Positions 42,001-50,981 of a stretch of 64,000 nt of DNA are shown piece after piece; within the stretch, counting starts at the first letter, position 1; every line of letters begins with the position of its first letter. The stretch spans positions 744,001 through 808,000 of the forward strand of contig CANXME010000886.1 in NCBI GenBank assembly GCA_948144175.1, given 5' to 3'. The notes beneath the pieces are model-generated. The model saw nothing but the letters and a program-made list of their open reading frames with translations, did no database searches and was not told the DNA's origin. A program made the position numbers and the translations under genes. Source of the DNA: Closterium sp. NIES-65. Lineage: Eukaryota; Streptophyta; Zygnematophyceae; Desmidiales; Closteriaceae.

Positions 42001-44575
42001 CAGCAGTCACAGCTAGCCGTCTCCCTGCCCCGTGTAGGGTCCTATCCCGGTGCCTCTGGGGTGTGGGCGAAGCAGAAAAGAGCCTTATTTTCTAACATGT
42101 TGTGGCCTCCCTCTCGTGTTTGGTCCTGTGTGTTGTTGTATCTGCTGTTTTCTCTTGCTTGGAGTGGGAGTGGCTGCAGCAGCAGTCGCAGCTAGCCATC
42201 TCCCTGCCCCCTATAAGACCTACCCTGTGCCTCTGGGCTGGGGGGTGGGCGAGGATGGGAACAGAAAGATCTCTAAATGTCACGAGGATGGGCGAGGGTG
42301 GGCGTGTTGCGGCAATTCTTTCGTGTTTGGTCCTGTGTGTTGTTGTATCTGCTGTTTTCTCTTGCTTGGAGTGGGAGTGGCTGCAGCAGCAGTCGCAGCT
42401 AGCCATCTCCCTGCCCCCTATAAGACCTACCCTGTGCCTCTGGGCTGGGGGGTGGGCGAGGATGGGAACAGAAATCTCTAAATGTCATGAGGATGGGCGA
42501 GGGTGGGCGTGTTGCGGCAAATCTTTCGTGTTTGGTCCTGTGCGTTGTGCCATTATGGTTTTCTCTCCTCTTCTTTCTTCCTCCTCAGTGCTTCAAGTCT
42601 TTTTCCCCCCATCACCTCTACCCCTTTCTGGTCTCTATCCCCTTGCAATTGCCTCCCTTTTCCCACCCTCGTTTCTCTTTCTCGTACCCGTCCCCACCCT
42701 TCACTCCTCCTGTTCTTTCCAGCGTTATCTCTCTCCTCCCTCATGCCTTTTGTTCTCCCTAAATTGTTAAAACGGGTAGCGTGTGTGCATTAGGGCATGG
42801 AGATTTGAGTGATTTGTGTGTGTTTTCTTCATCTTTTGTTTCCTCTCTCCTTTCCGTCCCCTACCTCCCCTCTTCTGCCTCTTCCCCTTTCTCTCCCTAC
42901 TGTGTTCCTCCAGCCGCCCTCGATTTTGCGAGCGAGCGAGCAGCGATCAGCAGAGGAGGGCGTGGAGATTGGGGTAACCCGCTTACTCTTAAAGTCATAC
43001 TATGACATTGTGAGGAAGAACATTCAGGATGCGGTACCCAAGGCGATCATGCACTTCCTGGTGAGTGTGTTTGGCGGTGGGTGGGTGGGTGGGTGAGTGG
43101 TCCTTGCATGCTTGTCATTGTGAGGGCGTGAGGACTGGACTGGGTGTCTTGGCTGCTGCTGCTCCTGAAGTCATGCTACGGCATTGTGAGGAAGAACATT
43201 CAGGATGCGGTACCCAAGGCGATTATGCACTTCCTGGTGAGTTGTATTGTGTGGTGGGGTTGCTGCTGGTTCCCTGCTGGATAGGGGTGACTCGCCTCCT
43301 CTCGCTCACTCGACCCTTTCTTCCCTTATCGCCGTGTGTGAATCTTCCGTTTTTACCCCCCATATTCCAGGTTAACCATGTGAAGAGGGAGCTACACAGC
43401 GTGTTCATCCAACAACTGTACAGGTAAGCTGATTGGTCAATGTGGTGCAAGAGTGGAATTTTATTGCACAAGGGATTGAACAGATCGAATTCGGTGCAAG
43501 GGAGCTGCACCCGGTGCTATGTCAAACCCTTTTGTATTCCGGCTCTGTGAATTGCAGGGAGGCGCTGTTCGAGGAGATGCTGCAGGAGAGGGAGGACATT
43601 GCATCGAAGCGGCAGCGGTGCAAAGACATATATGCAGTGCTGCAGCAGGCCGCATGGGTACGTAACGTGTTTGCATTTGAAGCAGAGTGTGAGTGCATGA
43701 AGGTGCAAGCTTGAAGCAGCAGCGGTGTAAATATGTTCATGCAGTGCTGCGGGCAGACTGCTTGGGTAATCTCTCTTGAAGATAATCCGACTTCACTCCA
43801 ACTCCCCCTTTTTCTCCCTCTCCCCCTCTCCACACCCTTCCCCTTCCCGTTCCCCTTCCCCCCAACAGACGCTGGACGAGCTCCCAATAGACCCAGACGC
43901 CCCCTCTCGCCCCTCTGGACCTTCCCTACTCCTTTCTCCTGTCTAACCCCCTTTTTTCCCTCTCTCCCTCTCCACACCCTTTCCCTTCCCCACATCCCCT
44001 TCCCCCCAACAGACGCTAGACGAGCTCCCATTAGACCCAGACGCCCCCTCTCGCCCCGCCTCCTCTGCTCTCGACGCCACCGGTCTTCCCCCGTCCTCCG
44101 GCCTCCTTCCACCTTCTCCTGGCTACCCCTCTCCCGCCCCCTCGTTGCCCTACCGCCCTGCACTCGCCTCTGCTGGTGGTGCTGGTGGTGGCGGTGGTTC
44201 TTCATATGGCTACGGGCATGGACGGGGATTGAGCAGCAGAGAAGGGGGGATGGCGCCCATTCCTTATGGCACTCCAAGCAGTCAGGTATGCCTAACAAAA
44301 AAAAAGAGGTGTGCTGGTTCCACACATCTATCTGCAATCAATGATATCTGTTTTCAAGCTGTCGCATCCACCCGTCCCAGAGGGGAGGATCACAAAAAAT
44401 CAATAACTCACTTTAATCACCCTTTGTCCATTCTCCCTTCCCCTCTCCCTTCCCCTTTCACTCCCTCACCCCGCTCTCACCACCCCCTGTTTCCCATTCC
44501 CACGCACAACACTCTCTGCCGTTCCACCAGCAGCTGTCCCGGCCTGATGGGCCTCGCAGTATCGTCCATGCATGA
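30039..44575 (+). CDS. DRP3: DRP3-type dynamin-related GTPase, about 21 exons
   Basis: Exons: 30,039-30,410; 31,321-31,603; 32,836-32,864; 33,438-33,539; 34,227-34,295; 34,513-34,572; 35,209-35,319; 36,023-36,071; 36,490-36,599; 36,818-36,910; 37,062-37,154; 37,445-37,582; 38,269-38,346; 38,960-39,215; 39,991-40,160; 40,498-42,033; 42,914-43,060; 43,371-43,423; 43,558-43,657; 44,013-44,285; 44,531-44,575. All phases close, giving about 1,388 codons. The GTPase shows [12 protein letters not shown] (G1), VTRRP (G2), LVDLPGITK (G3) and ITKLDIMD (G4). The middle domain ([37 protein letters not shown]) and the GTPase effector domain ([26 protein letters not shown]) match plant DRP3, which divides mitochondria and peroxisomes. 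Between them are an Ala/Gly-rich exon and a 512-codon Gln-rich exon; usual DRP3 length is about 800 residues. No PH domain is seen. The last exon is the least certain. Confidence 0.9.
30992..31240 (+). repeat. partial 5' copies of DRP3 exon 2
   Basis: A copy at 31,141-31,235 repeats the exon start ([22 protein letters not shown] through CACGTGCTCATCATCAC). A more decayed piece at about 30,992-31,042 retains CTCGCCCTTCGTGCTCACCATCAC. The complete exon starts at 31,321. Confidence 0.85.
31685..32345 (+). repeat. partial 3' copies of DRP3 exon 2
   Basis: Copies of [22 protein letters not shown] through ARMADPDG and its GT donor occur at about 31,690-31,851, 31,926-32,064 and 32,120-32,245, with a last remnant near 32,297-32,340. 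They become less alike with distance from the intact exon. A G-run of 16-17 bases lies at 31,881-31,898. Confidence 0.88.
32836..32864 (+). other. 29-bp microexon of DRP3 (HRTIGVITK)
   Basis: Between a GTCAG acceptor and a GTATGA donor, 29 bases supply the codons for [10 protein letters not shown], including the start of the G4 motif. The phases match the neighbouring exons exactly, and no other sequence in the 1.8-kb gap encodes this essential segment. Confidence 0.88.
32969..33223. mobile_element. PIF/Harbinger-like MITE in a DRP3 intron
   Basis: The 255-bp element has 42-bp perfect terminal inverted repeats beginning GGGCGTATCCCTGGGTGGTG and is flanked by TAA on both sides (32,966-32,968 and 33,224-33,226). 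A 3-bp TAA/TTA duplication and GGG-starting ends are typical of Harbinger/Tourist elements. No coding capacity is present. Confidence 0.88.
33613..34165 (+). repeat. partial 3' copies of DRP3 exon 4
   Basis: Copies of the exon end ([26 protein letters not shown] plus GT donor) lie at about 33,616-33,693, 33,785-33,850, 33,904-33,988 and 34,083-34,162. The intact exon is the first one, 33,438-33,539. Confidence 0.88.
34838..35136 (+). repeat. partial 5' copies of DRP3 exon 7
   Basis: Three copies of the exon start ([17 protein letters not shown]) occur at about 34,839-34,888, 34,959-35,011 and 35,073-35,140, before the complete exon at 35,209. They stop at or just after GGCGCGGATCAACGCTCA. 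Confidence 0.87.
35380..35580 (+). repeat. partial 3' copies of DRP3 exon 7
   Basis: A copy at 35,380-35,442 repeats QMVAVHKEL through EAAER, starting at TTCAGATGG. A weaker one at about 35,527-35,580 keeps GTGCACAAGAAACTCGTAGG. Confidence 0.8.
35752..35779. repeat. 28-bp perfect palindrome with GACGTC centre
   Basis: The centre TTTTGAGACGTCTCAAAA is extended on both sides by TAGTG and CACTA. Weaker pairing continues to GATGAAAC and TTCTATC. It lies in a DRP3 intron. Confidence 0.9.
36222..36692 (+). repeat. partial copies of DRP3 exons 8 and 9
   Basis: CAAGTGCTCTCAACGTGAGTTG at about 36,220 copies the end of exon 8 with its donor. A copy of exon 9 at 36,353-36,455 has a disrupted AGGACCGGGGAGGAGC and stops at CACTACAT. 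A 3' remnant (ACATCTTTGTCAAGGGCATC plus donor) is at 36,664-36,690. The intact exon 9 is 36,490-36,599. Confidence 0.85.
37217..37692 (+). repeat. partial 3' copies of DRP3 exons 11 and 12
   Basis: A near-perfect copy of [19 protein letters not shown] with its GTGAGG donor is at about 37,220-37,276. A stub is at 37,366-37,388. [19 protein letters not shown] repeats at about 37,638-37,694, downstream of exon 12. Confidence 0.87.
37720..37907. repeat. large hairpin, about 87-bp arms
   Basis: The sequence from 37,720 (TGCGCTGCCAAGGCTC) to about 37,806 (CTGACGA) returns in inverted, slightly diverged form at 37,821-37,907. About 14 bases lie between (GAGACATGAACCC region). It sits in the intron after DRP3 exon 12. 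No target duplication is visible. Confidence 0.85.
38003..38175 (+). repeat. partial 5' copies of DRP3 exon 13
   Basis: Two decayed copies of the [13 protein letters not shown] coding start occur, one at about 38,003-38,055 inside an ACATCAATACATCAATACAT repeat and one at 38,135-38,170 after a CCAG acceptor. The intact exon is 38,269-38,346. Confidence 0.75.
38570..39955 (+). repeat. partial copies of DRP3 exons 14 and 15
   Basis: The Ala/Gly-rich exon 14 ([13 protein letters not shown]) has earlier copies at about 38,570-38,640 and 38,730-38,885. Exon 15 ([17 protein letters not shown]) has four earlier copies starting near 39,399, 39,565, 39,740 and 39,888, each after a CAG acceptor, before the complete exon at 39,991-40,160. 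Confidence 0.87.
40347..40462. repeat. direct repeat split by a 26-bp palindrome
   Basis: A roughly 45-bp segment (GGGTTTGTTTTGTCTTGTTT through GGAGCTGATTCTGAG) occurs at about 40,347-40,388 and 40,418-40,462. Between them is the near-perfect palindrome centred on GGCGCC (TTTTTTAGGCGCCTCAAAAA). Confidence 0.8.
40498..42033 (+). other. 512-codon Gln-rich exon of DRP3
   Basis: An open, in-phase exon runs between the acceptor GTGGGCAG and the donor CGT/GTAGGG. It encodes Gln-, Glu- and Gly-rich sequence with several CAG runs (for example 40,693-40,711, 41,156-41,175 and 41,330-41,350). A short [10 protein letters not shown] tract lies near the end. It ends just before the segment [10 protein letters not shown] that starts the effector domain. 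No known domain is seen. Phase continuity on both sides supports inclusion in the mRNA, but only transcripts can confirm it. Confidence 0.65.
42160..42425 (+). repeat. partial 3' copies of the DRP3 Gln-rich exon end
   Basis: [16 protein letters not shown] (about 41,978-42,033) is repeated at about 42,160-42,209 and 42,367-42,416. The roughly 200-bp unit includes downstream intron (TGGGCGAGGATGGG, CTTTCGTGTTTGGTCCTGTG). Confidence 0.88.
43165..43240 (+). repeat. partial 3' copy of DRP3 exon 17
   Basis: AAGTCATGCTACGGCATTGT through GCACTTCCTGGTGAGT repeats the last part of exon 17 with its donor, about 180 bases downstream. Tyr-Tyr-Asp has become Cys-Tyr-Gly in this copy. Confidence 0.88.
43708..43925 (+). 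repeat. partial copies of DRP3 exons 19 and 20
   Basis: Positions 43,712-43,766 copy the end of exon 19 (AAGCAGCAGCGGTGTAAA through GCTTGGGTAA). Positions 43,868-43,925 copy the start of exon 20 ([17 protein letters not shown]) after a CAACAG acceptor. The intact exons are 43,558-43,657 and 44,013-44,285. Confidence 0.87.
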
Positions 44576-44979
44576 TCATCAGCACATGGTAATGCATATG
44601 TGATTCTCAACAGATGGCGATGCAGACACGATGATTACCATCTGGCATTGCTTACATGGCCATCCATTCCTTATCATCAGCACATGGCAATGTGTGCATG
44701 ATCGTCAGCGCCACGTGGCGATGTGCTCATGACCATCTGTGCCACGTGGCGATGCGTGCATGCATGCCCATCAGCACATGAGCAGTCTCACATGACTGCT
44801 GTCATGAACAGTGTATGTTTCGCCATTTTCAAGCAGTCGTGCCATCCACAGTCACTTCGCACCTTCAGCGCCTACCTTCCGTGAAGCTCAAGCGCATGGT
44901 TTGTGCTACAGTACCAAGGCAGCCCTCCCGTTCACAACCATTGATTTTCAAGGCCATGTGTCATGTGTTATGGTGGTTA
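44576..44979. other. 3' flank of DRP3, short imperfect repeats
   Basis: The stretch holds variants of CATCAGCACATGGCAATG and GCCACGTGGCGATG in tandem between 44,575 and 44,790. I see no gene. Confidence 0.5.
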
Positions 44980-45494
44980 CCGTCTCCCCCCGGATATACC
45001 CCCATGGGGGGCAATAATAAAACAGGTTTTTTCATGGGGGTGGGCTTATAATCGAGTAAATTTATAAGCGCCGGCGTTTATAAAATGACATACATATTTT
45101 TTTATATCTTTTAACACCAAACTGTAGGTCTCGTGCTTGCCTTTTCAATCGAGTCGAAGTTACATGGGATCGTCTGTGAAATTCTCGCGCGCGCTGGGAG
45201 ATACACCCAATCTGACTCACATCCAGCTCCTGACAGGTCCTGCTGACTGGACCCGCATCCAGTGCAGGGTCCGAATGTGAAGGGAACCGAATCTGCAACA
45301 TATCCGCCTGCTAAAGTAAAAATCGTTACAGCTTTTTGAACACATTTCAAATTTTAAAGTTTACGTGCGCTTATAATAAAACAAGTTTTTTCAAGGGGTG
45401 CGCTTATAATCGAGGAGGGGATATAAGCGCCATATGCCAATTAGAAGCGCCAGGCGCTTATCCTAGGGTGGCGCTTATATCCGGGGGGAGACGG
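44980..45494. mobile_element. non-autonomous element with TIRs CCGTCTCCCCCCGGATAT
   Basis: Ends CCGTCTCCCCCCGGATATA and its inverse ATATCCGGGGGGAGACGG bound 515 bases and are flanked by TA on both sides. Inside, a roughly 60-bp direct repeat (AATAAAACA(A/G)GTTTTTTCA through TATAAGCGCC) occurs at 45,012-45,072 and 45,374-45,434. There is no coding capacity. Superfamily is uncertain; TA flanks would suit Tc1/mariner. Confidence 0.75.
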
Positions 45495-46364
45495 TACTTT
45501 ACACTGAATCTTGATGTCCAGAGAATACAACATATATATGTTGTAACATATCGAATAATGTGGCTTAGCTTCAGATTCTCCTGCATATCTTCCAACAGGC
45601 AGCTCTAGCAGTATTTGCACTCAGATTCCTACATCTCAATTACTGTATTCATGTCTTTTGGATTCACAACATTCTACGGTAACAAAAGTCAAGTCGTTGC
45701 CCACTCAGAAAGCTACGCATATCAGGAATGGGTGAAGGGAGGGAGAGTTCAGCTAAGAGACGGGGTCAGGGCTTCAGATTCGTTTTGGGCCACCCTTAGT
45801 AATCAGGGTTCTAGGTGTAGTCAACCCTGATGTGTAGGGTAAAATTTTTGTTTCCCTGACAAATGCAGGGTAAAAAACAGTTAGTCTGTTTGGGCAGGGT
45901 ATTCTTGAAAACTTGTGATTAGTTAAAATCATGAAGCACTCAAGATCAATGGCTAGTAGTTTAGCTGGTCAATCGCGCATTAGATCTGTAATCGTAAGTT
46001 CAAATCTCACTAGTGGTATCGTTTTGTTGGGACCTGTATAGTGTTTCGTCTCGCTACGGAGCACTTAGTACCAGTATAGCTTGGATTGTACACTGTACAG
46101 TCAGAGTAATGTGTTCCTTATGCTGTTTTTCAAAGGGTATTGAAAAACTTACACTTTCTGGCCTAGGGTAAAAAATCCACTACCCTGCCTGTGAAAGGGT
46201 AACTGAAAAAAGCGGCCGCCAGTCAGTGCAAAAAGGGTATTTTACCCTGATAACGAAAGGCATGGACGGGGTGGCCAATAGACAGAGAGTTATCCAACAT
46301 GAAGCATGGCCATTTGAAGCAAATAAACTTATATACCTACTACTAAGCACTATGTTGCTGCTAG
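45495..46364. other. intergenic; possible small element with AGGGTAAAAT ends
   Basis: AGGGTAAAATTTTTG at about 45,836 and GGTATTTTACCCTGAT at about 46,235 are short inverted ends, and GGGTAAAAAA-type words recur between them. A stretch at about 45,960-46,020 has box A-like (TAGTTTAGCTGG) and box B-like (AGTTCAAATCTC) words of a decayed tRNA-like sequence. None of this is certain. Confidence 0.35.
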
Positions 46365-48678
46365 GTCAGGATCTAACGAAGGTCAGCCCATGCATGTCCC
46401 GGAGGCCACGGCGCAGTGCACGGGACATGCCATCAAGCGCTTGCTTGCACCATCTGACATTCAACTCTTGCAGCACCTTCAGCTCCGTCAAATCCTCTGG
46501 CAACGCCTTCAATCAATCACAGCCAAATAGATTCAGTGTCCTCAGCCTGGTCAGCAGTGCAAACCTGGAAGGGAGATGATGGATGTTTTGTTAAGTCTAA
46601 GCACGCAGAGGCAGCGGAGCTGTGTGAGCGAAGATGGTAACTTCTGTAGGGCGTTACAATCTGATAGATCCAGCTCACGCAGCCTGGATAATCGACCGAT
46701 GCCATCGGGGATCGAGGTAAGCTTGGGTGCAAGGACCTTCAACAATGTCAGGTGTTGGAGCTGTGAAACCGTTTCTGGCAACTCCCGAAGTTCCTCAAAG
46801 TTACATAATCGCAAATCCCGCAGCTGCTGCACTGCGGAGCCGAAGTTTTCTGGAAGGGTCTGAATCCTTTTACCATTCAAGATACTCAAGACGTGGAGAT
46901 GGCCAAGTGAGCTCCAGGGAACGGAAAGCCTCTCCACGCCATCTGCCAATCCCAGCTCCAAGTTCCTCAGACAAATTGGTTGGGAGATTTTGAGGGAATG
47001 AATCGACCTGACCGTTGTTCTTCCAAGACAGAACCTCCAGGGAAAGTGGCAGCGACGTAGGAAACTGACTCAGCCGTTCACACAACACGACCCTCAGCCG
47101 CTTAAGCTTTCCAAGGCTGCTTAGCCTTCTCGGCAGCAAAGATACCCTTGGACAAAACTCAATGGTCAAGGTTACAAGGCTAGGGAGCGTTGAAACAGAG
47201 TCTGGAATCCTCCTGAGTGCAGAACACCCATGAATGTTTAGATGCTGCATGTTCCTCAGTTTTTCCAGACCATCTGGCAGCTCTTCAATCTCACAGTGGC
47301 TGAGCTCAAGACTTGTGAGAGAAATCAGCTGCGTGAACGAAGCAGGGAGCTGCTCCAGAATGCATCCACGCACGTGAAGAGTCTCTAGGCTGCTGAGCCA
47401 TTCCATCCTCTCAGGAAGCACCACCCCCCGAAGGCTCAATGTCTTGAGAGATGTGAGGCTGCTGAACTCTTCTGGCATCTGACGGAGCCTAAGTGTGCAG
47501 TGATGTAGGAACAGCCGCTCCAGAGATGTAGCTTGGCAGAGCGAGTCAGGTAGCTCCGAGAGCAGAATGCTCTCCAGCATGAGTGACTTGAGAGCAGCAA
47601 ACTGTCCAAATACATCCGGCACGCTGTAAAGCCGGTTACTCTCAGTAATGGTCAAACACTCCAATGCACGTAGGGAAGTGATACTGTCCGGGAGTTGGTC
47701 GAGCTGGTGGCAATCGCGAATAGTCAGCTCACGCAGGCACGGCAACAGCTCTCCAAAGTCATCGGGAAGGCGCTGGATGTTGGCGGATTTCGTGATCACG
47801 AGCTGCTCTAGACGGATCCATGGCCTTCTTGTAGGGAACAATGAAGTGAAACTAGGACTAGCCAGCTGGAACTCGAGAGTCTTCAGCTGAGCAGCTTTGA
47901 GAGTTGCAGCTGGTGAATCATTCTTGTACAGGTGGATTTCACTGGAAATAGAAAGTTTAGAGAGACTTGAAATGCGAGCGAAGGCTGACAGCTGTTTATG
48001 TGTCAACCTCGGGATAGCAATATGGAGAGAAGTCAGAGATGGAAGTCTTGCAAATTGGGAGAGTGTGACGGCTGAAATGTTTGTTAGGAAAACCGTGTGG
48101 AGATGCTGCAGCTGAAAGAAAGTATCCGGCAACTCGGCGTTTTTATGAAGGCAGTGAAGGGAAATCTCCTCCAGCTGATTGCACTTCAGGAAGAAATTCT
48201 CGAGACCGGCTTCAGTAACTGGGTGGCCATTCTTGCTCCCTCCACACCCCGTCGGTGTGATCCTGCGACCCACGTGAAGAGCTTTCAGCTTAGGTCGTGA
48301 GGAAGCAAGGTGAGCGAGGAATTCGTTGTCAACAATTTCGACACTCCCGTCGCGCAGGTGAAGATTGGTGAGGTTGTCGAACAAAGCCAATGCGTTCGCC
48401 AAGTCTTGACGAGATACGAAGCGGTTTTCTTGGACTGAGAGACTCGTGACCTGACGTTTGACGAGTTGACGCCAGCGGCAGCATACTGACGCGATGAGCA
48501 GATTGTGTGCTGCATCTGCAAAGGCTGGAGGAGTGAATGTATTCGCCCTAGAATGCCATTTAGGAAGTGAGCCACTTGAGGAATTAATATCAGTCTGGGA
48601 AGGCATCCCATCCAGGAACCACAGAATCCTCGTGAGGAGATCATCTGAAAGTCGATTAATGTGTGAGAGACGCTCCAT
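46365..48678 (-). pseudogene. F-box/leucine-rich-repeat protein, copy 2, broken near the C-terminus
   Basis: The minus-strand ATG at 48,678 opens 600 codons: an F-box-like start (LSDDLLTRILWFLDG, ASVCCRWRQLV), then leucine-rich repeats very like copy 1 (10,036-12,313). Near 46,965 the frame changes. Aligned to copy 1 it lacks about 8 bases where copy 1 reads FLSSRLRHLE. Repeats resume in the next frame (SIPDGIGRLSRLRELDLSDC) until a further change at about 46,565. The tail LTELKVLQEL through GLRDMHGLT ends at 46,365. Family function would be substrate recognition in an SCF ubiquitin ligase. The two copies are 36 kb apart in opposite orientation. A shortened protein of about 600 residues could still be made. 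Confidence 0.8.
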
Positions 48679-48690
48679 GACTTAAGGAAA

Positions 48691-49022
48691 ATGTTTGAAG
48701 CGACATCTGGTTGTCCAAGCCGAAATCCACCAGGAAATGTAGAAGGTCGGACATATGATAGGAGTAAGAAAGTTGCTCATACGATAGGAGTACGAATCTT
48801 TCGCAAGTCATCATTTCTTCTCTACTACAGAGACTCGATCACGGCTCAGCATGCTAGCCAGTGGTTTGGAGGTAAGGTGGGTAAGGAGCTGACAACATCA
48901 GTGGGGGGGAATGCCTCCTCACCTTGAACAAGCTCGAAAGAAACGGCTTCCGTGATCTCTTCAAGTTCAGGCTGACATGTTCCCTGACAAAGTTGAACAG
49001 ACTAGTGGTTGGTCGGTCTTGG
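48691..49022. other. upstream of F-box/LRR copy 2, nothing seen
   Basis: These 330 bases hold no conserved frame or repeat that I can recognise. They do not resemble the upstream region of copy 1. Confidence 0.4.
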
Positions 49023-49439
49023 CTTAAAGCTCGCGGCCCAAATTGTACAACTTTACTAAAGTTGCATGTTGGGAGGTGAGGGAGCAGGGTTGGCTAGTCG
49101 AGGTGTTGGGCGGGTTGAGGGCTTTGGTTTCGCCCAACTTCTCGCCAATCTCAAACACATTTCGCTGACTTAGTAGACCCCAGGGGCCACTTCGCGTTTG
49201 GTTGCATGAGTCCCATATTGCACAAATACTATCCTTGCCAGTTTCCCACCCAACCCCCTCCGCAAACACTGTTTCAATTTTGCTAGCCAATCAGCTCAGT
49301 GTTTCAAATTGACTAGCCAATCAACTTCCTTCGTACAACCCGTAACCTCAATTCGCAAAACCAGGACCTGCAAAACAACTATCAATCAACCTTACTAAGG
49401 TTGCCCAGCGCGGCCCCAATTTGGGCCGCGAGCTTTAAG
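49023..49439. mobile_element. MITE-like element with 23-bp TIRs
   Basis: CTTAAAGCTCGCGGCCCAAATTG at the left end returns inverted at 49,417-49,439. Just inside each end is a small palindromic word (ACTTTACTAAAGT left, CCTTACTAAGG right). The element is 417 bp without coding capacity. No clear target duplication is seen, so the superfamily is open. Confidence 0.75.
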
Positions 49440-49464
49440 GGGATCAGGTCGTATCCACGTCAAG

Positions 49465-50981
49465 TGTCAAGAGGGGCTAGTGTCATGACACCAACTCGGA
49501 GGACTATCCCTCCTGGTGTCAGCTTAACCGACCGATGTGATCGCGAGAAAACGCTCAATGTCTTGAAATTGAAGTAAATGATTAGGAAGGGTAAAGAGCA
49601 AGTAGAGAGAAAGAAAACTCCTAGAAGAAAGAGTTAAGAGTGAAGTAAGACGAAATTGATAAGATAAATAAACCTATGAAGAAGAGATTGAGTAAGAACG
49701 TAAAGGCTAAAAAAGTTAAGGATAAAAATAACAAACTTCAAAGGAAGATGATGAAAACATTTAAGGGAGAGAACAATTGATTGAAAGAAAGATATTGAGT
49801 GGGTGATTGATGAGAAGGTAAAAGAGCTTGAAAATTAAATAAACTTGATAATGGAAACTAAGATTTGAGAAGAAATGATACTTGATAGAAATGAAGAGGC
49901 TTTGAATAGGGAAGCTTTAATTGAGAAACTTGACAAGAGTGAAAGGAGGAGGTGACTTGCCTTAAAGAGTCTTACTTGTCATTTTGAAGGAGCTTTGTAA
50001 CTTGAAGAAGCCAAGCTTGAATTGTGAATCTTGATTGTTGGAAGGAGAGTGAGATCCAAGCTTGATTGTTGAGTAGATCTTGATTGTTGAGTGGAGAAGC
50101 ACCTCCAAGCTTGAGTGTTGAGGTGTAGATCTTGTTTATTGTGTAGAGAAGAACCTCCAAGCTTGAGTGTTGAAGGTGAAGCTTGAGTCTTGATTAGAAG
50201 AAAGTCAAAGGTTGATGTTGAGGCCTCAAAACTTAAAATGCACTAGTCCAAAGGAGGTATATGATGGTCTTAAAGAGCAACCATTGAAACAATCTAGTAG
50301 AAAGACTATGAAGCATAAGCTTCTCTAGAGTTGGAGAACATGGCTATGAGCTTGGATTGGGAGAGGTTGGTGGTGAGTGGAGCCTTAGGAGTTGGGCATG
50401 AGGAGGAGGACTTTGAAGTGGCCTTGTGAGAGCTTGGAGTAGAGCTTGTGGAGAGCTTAGGTAAAAACTGGCTTGAAAAGTATAAGTGAAGAATGGGGTG
50501 GACCCTTTGTTTTGTATTTGGTGGAGCTTGGGGTTGGATGAAGGAGAGGAGGAGATGAATGATTGTGATTGGTTAAGTTGGATAAGGTGGGGGTGATGAA
50601 TGTGGCCTTGAAGTGAAGGCTTGGTGAGTGGGATGAATGTGGCCTTGAAATTAAGGCTTGGTGATTGGAATGAATGGGGCTTTGATTTAAGGCTTGGTAG
50701 GGAATCTTTGGATTGATTGGTGGAGTTTGGGATGAGAAGGTTGAGGAGGATTGGAGAAGATATGAGGTGGAGGATTGAAGGATTTATATTGGCTGAAAAT
50801 GGAAGTGTGCCTTGCTGATTGGAGATAAGGATGATGAAGTGGCGAATGGGTAATGCTGGTAGATGCCCTTTGCAGATTCGAATTTTGGCTGACGGGGAAA
50901 CTGTGGCGAAATTTTTTGCCACGTGAAATTTTTCCCGCCACCCTGGTGCCACGCGAGCAGCAGCAACAGTTCATTCCAACA
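49465..50981 (-). repeat. Copia-2 3' LTR (inner end not fixed)
   Basis: Reading the minus strand, GCGAGGGGG is followed by TGTTGGAATG at 50,981, a typical polypurine tract and LTR start. A TATA-box-like CCAATATAAATCC lies at about 50,785-50,797. The end at 49,465 (CTCTTGACA) is a guess from other LTR ends here. The region is rich in AAGCTTGATTGTTGAG-type repeats (49,990-50,210). Without the other LTR the length cannot be checked. Confidence 0.55.

Noticed and set aside
45960..46020. tRNA gene
   Set aside because: Box A- and box B-like words exist, but the anticodon and acceptor stems do not pair well; at most a decayed tRNA-derived sequence.
50344..50952. 202-codon minus-strand frame in the Copia-2 LTR region
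   Set aside because: Low-complexity Ser/Pro/Leu sequence in an LTR, without start context or domain.
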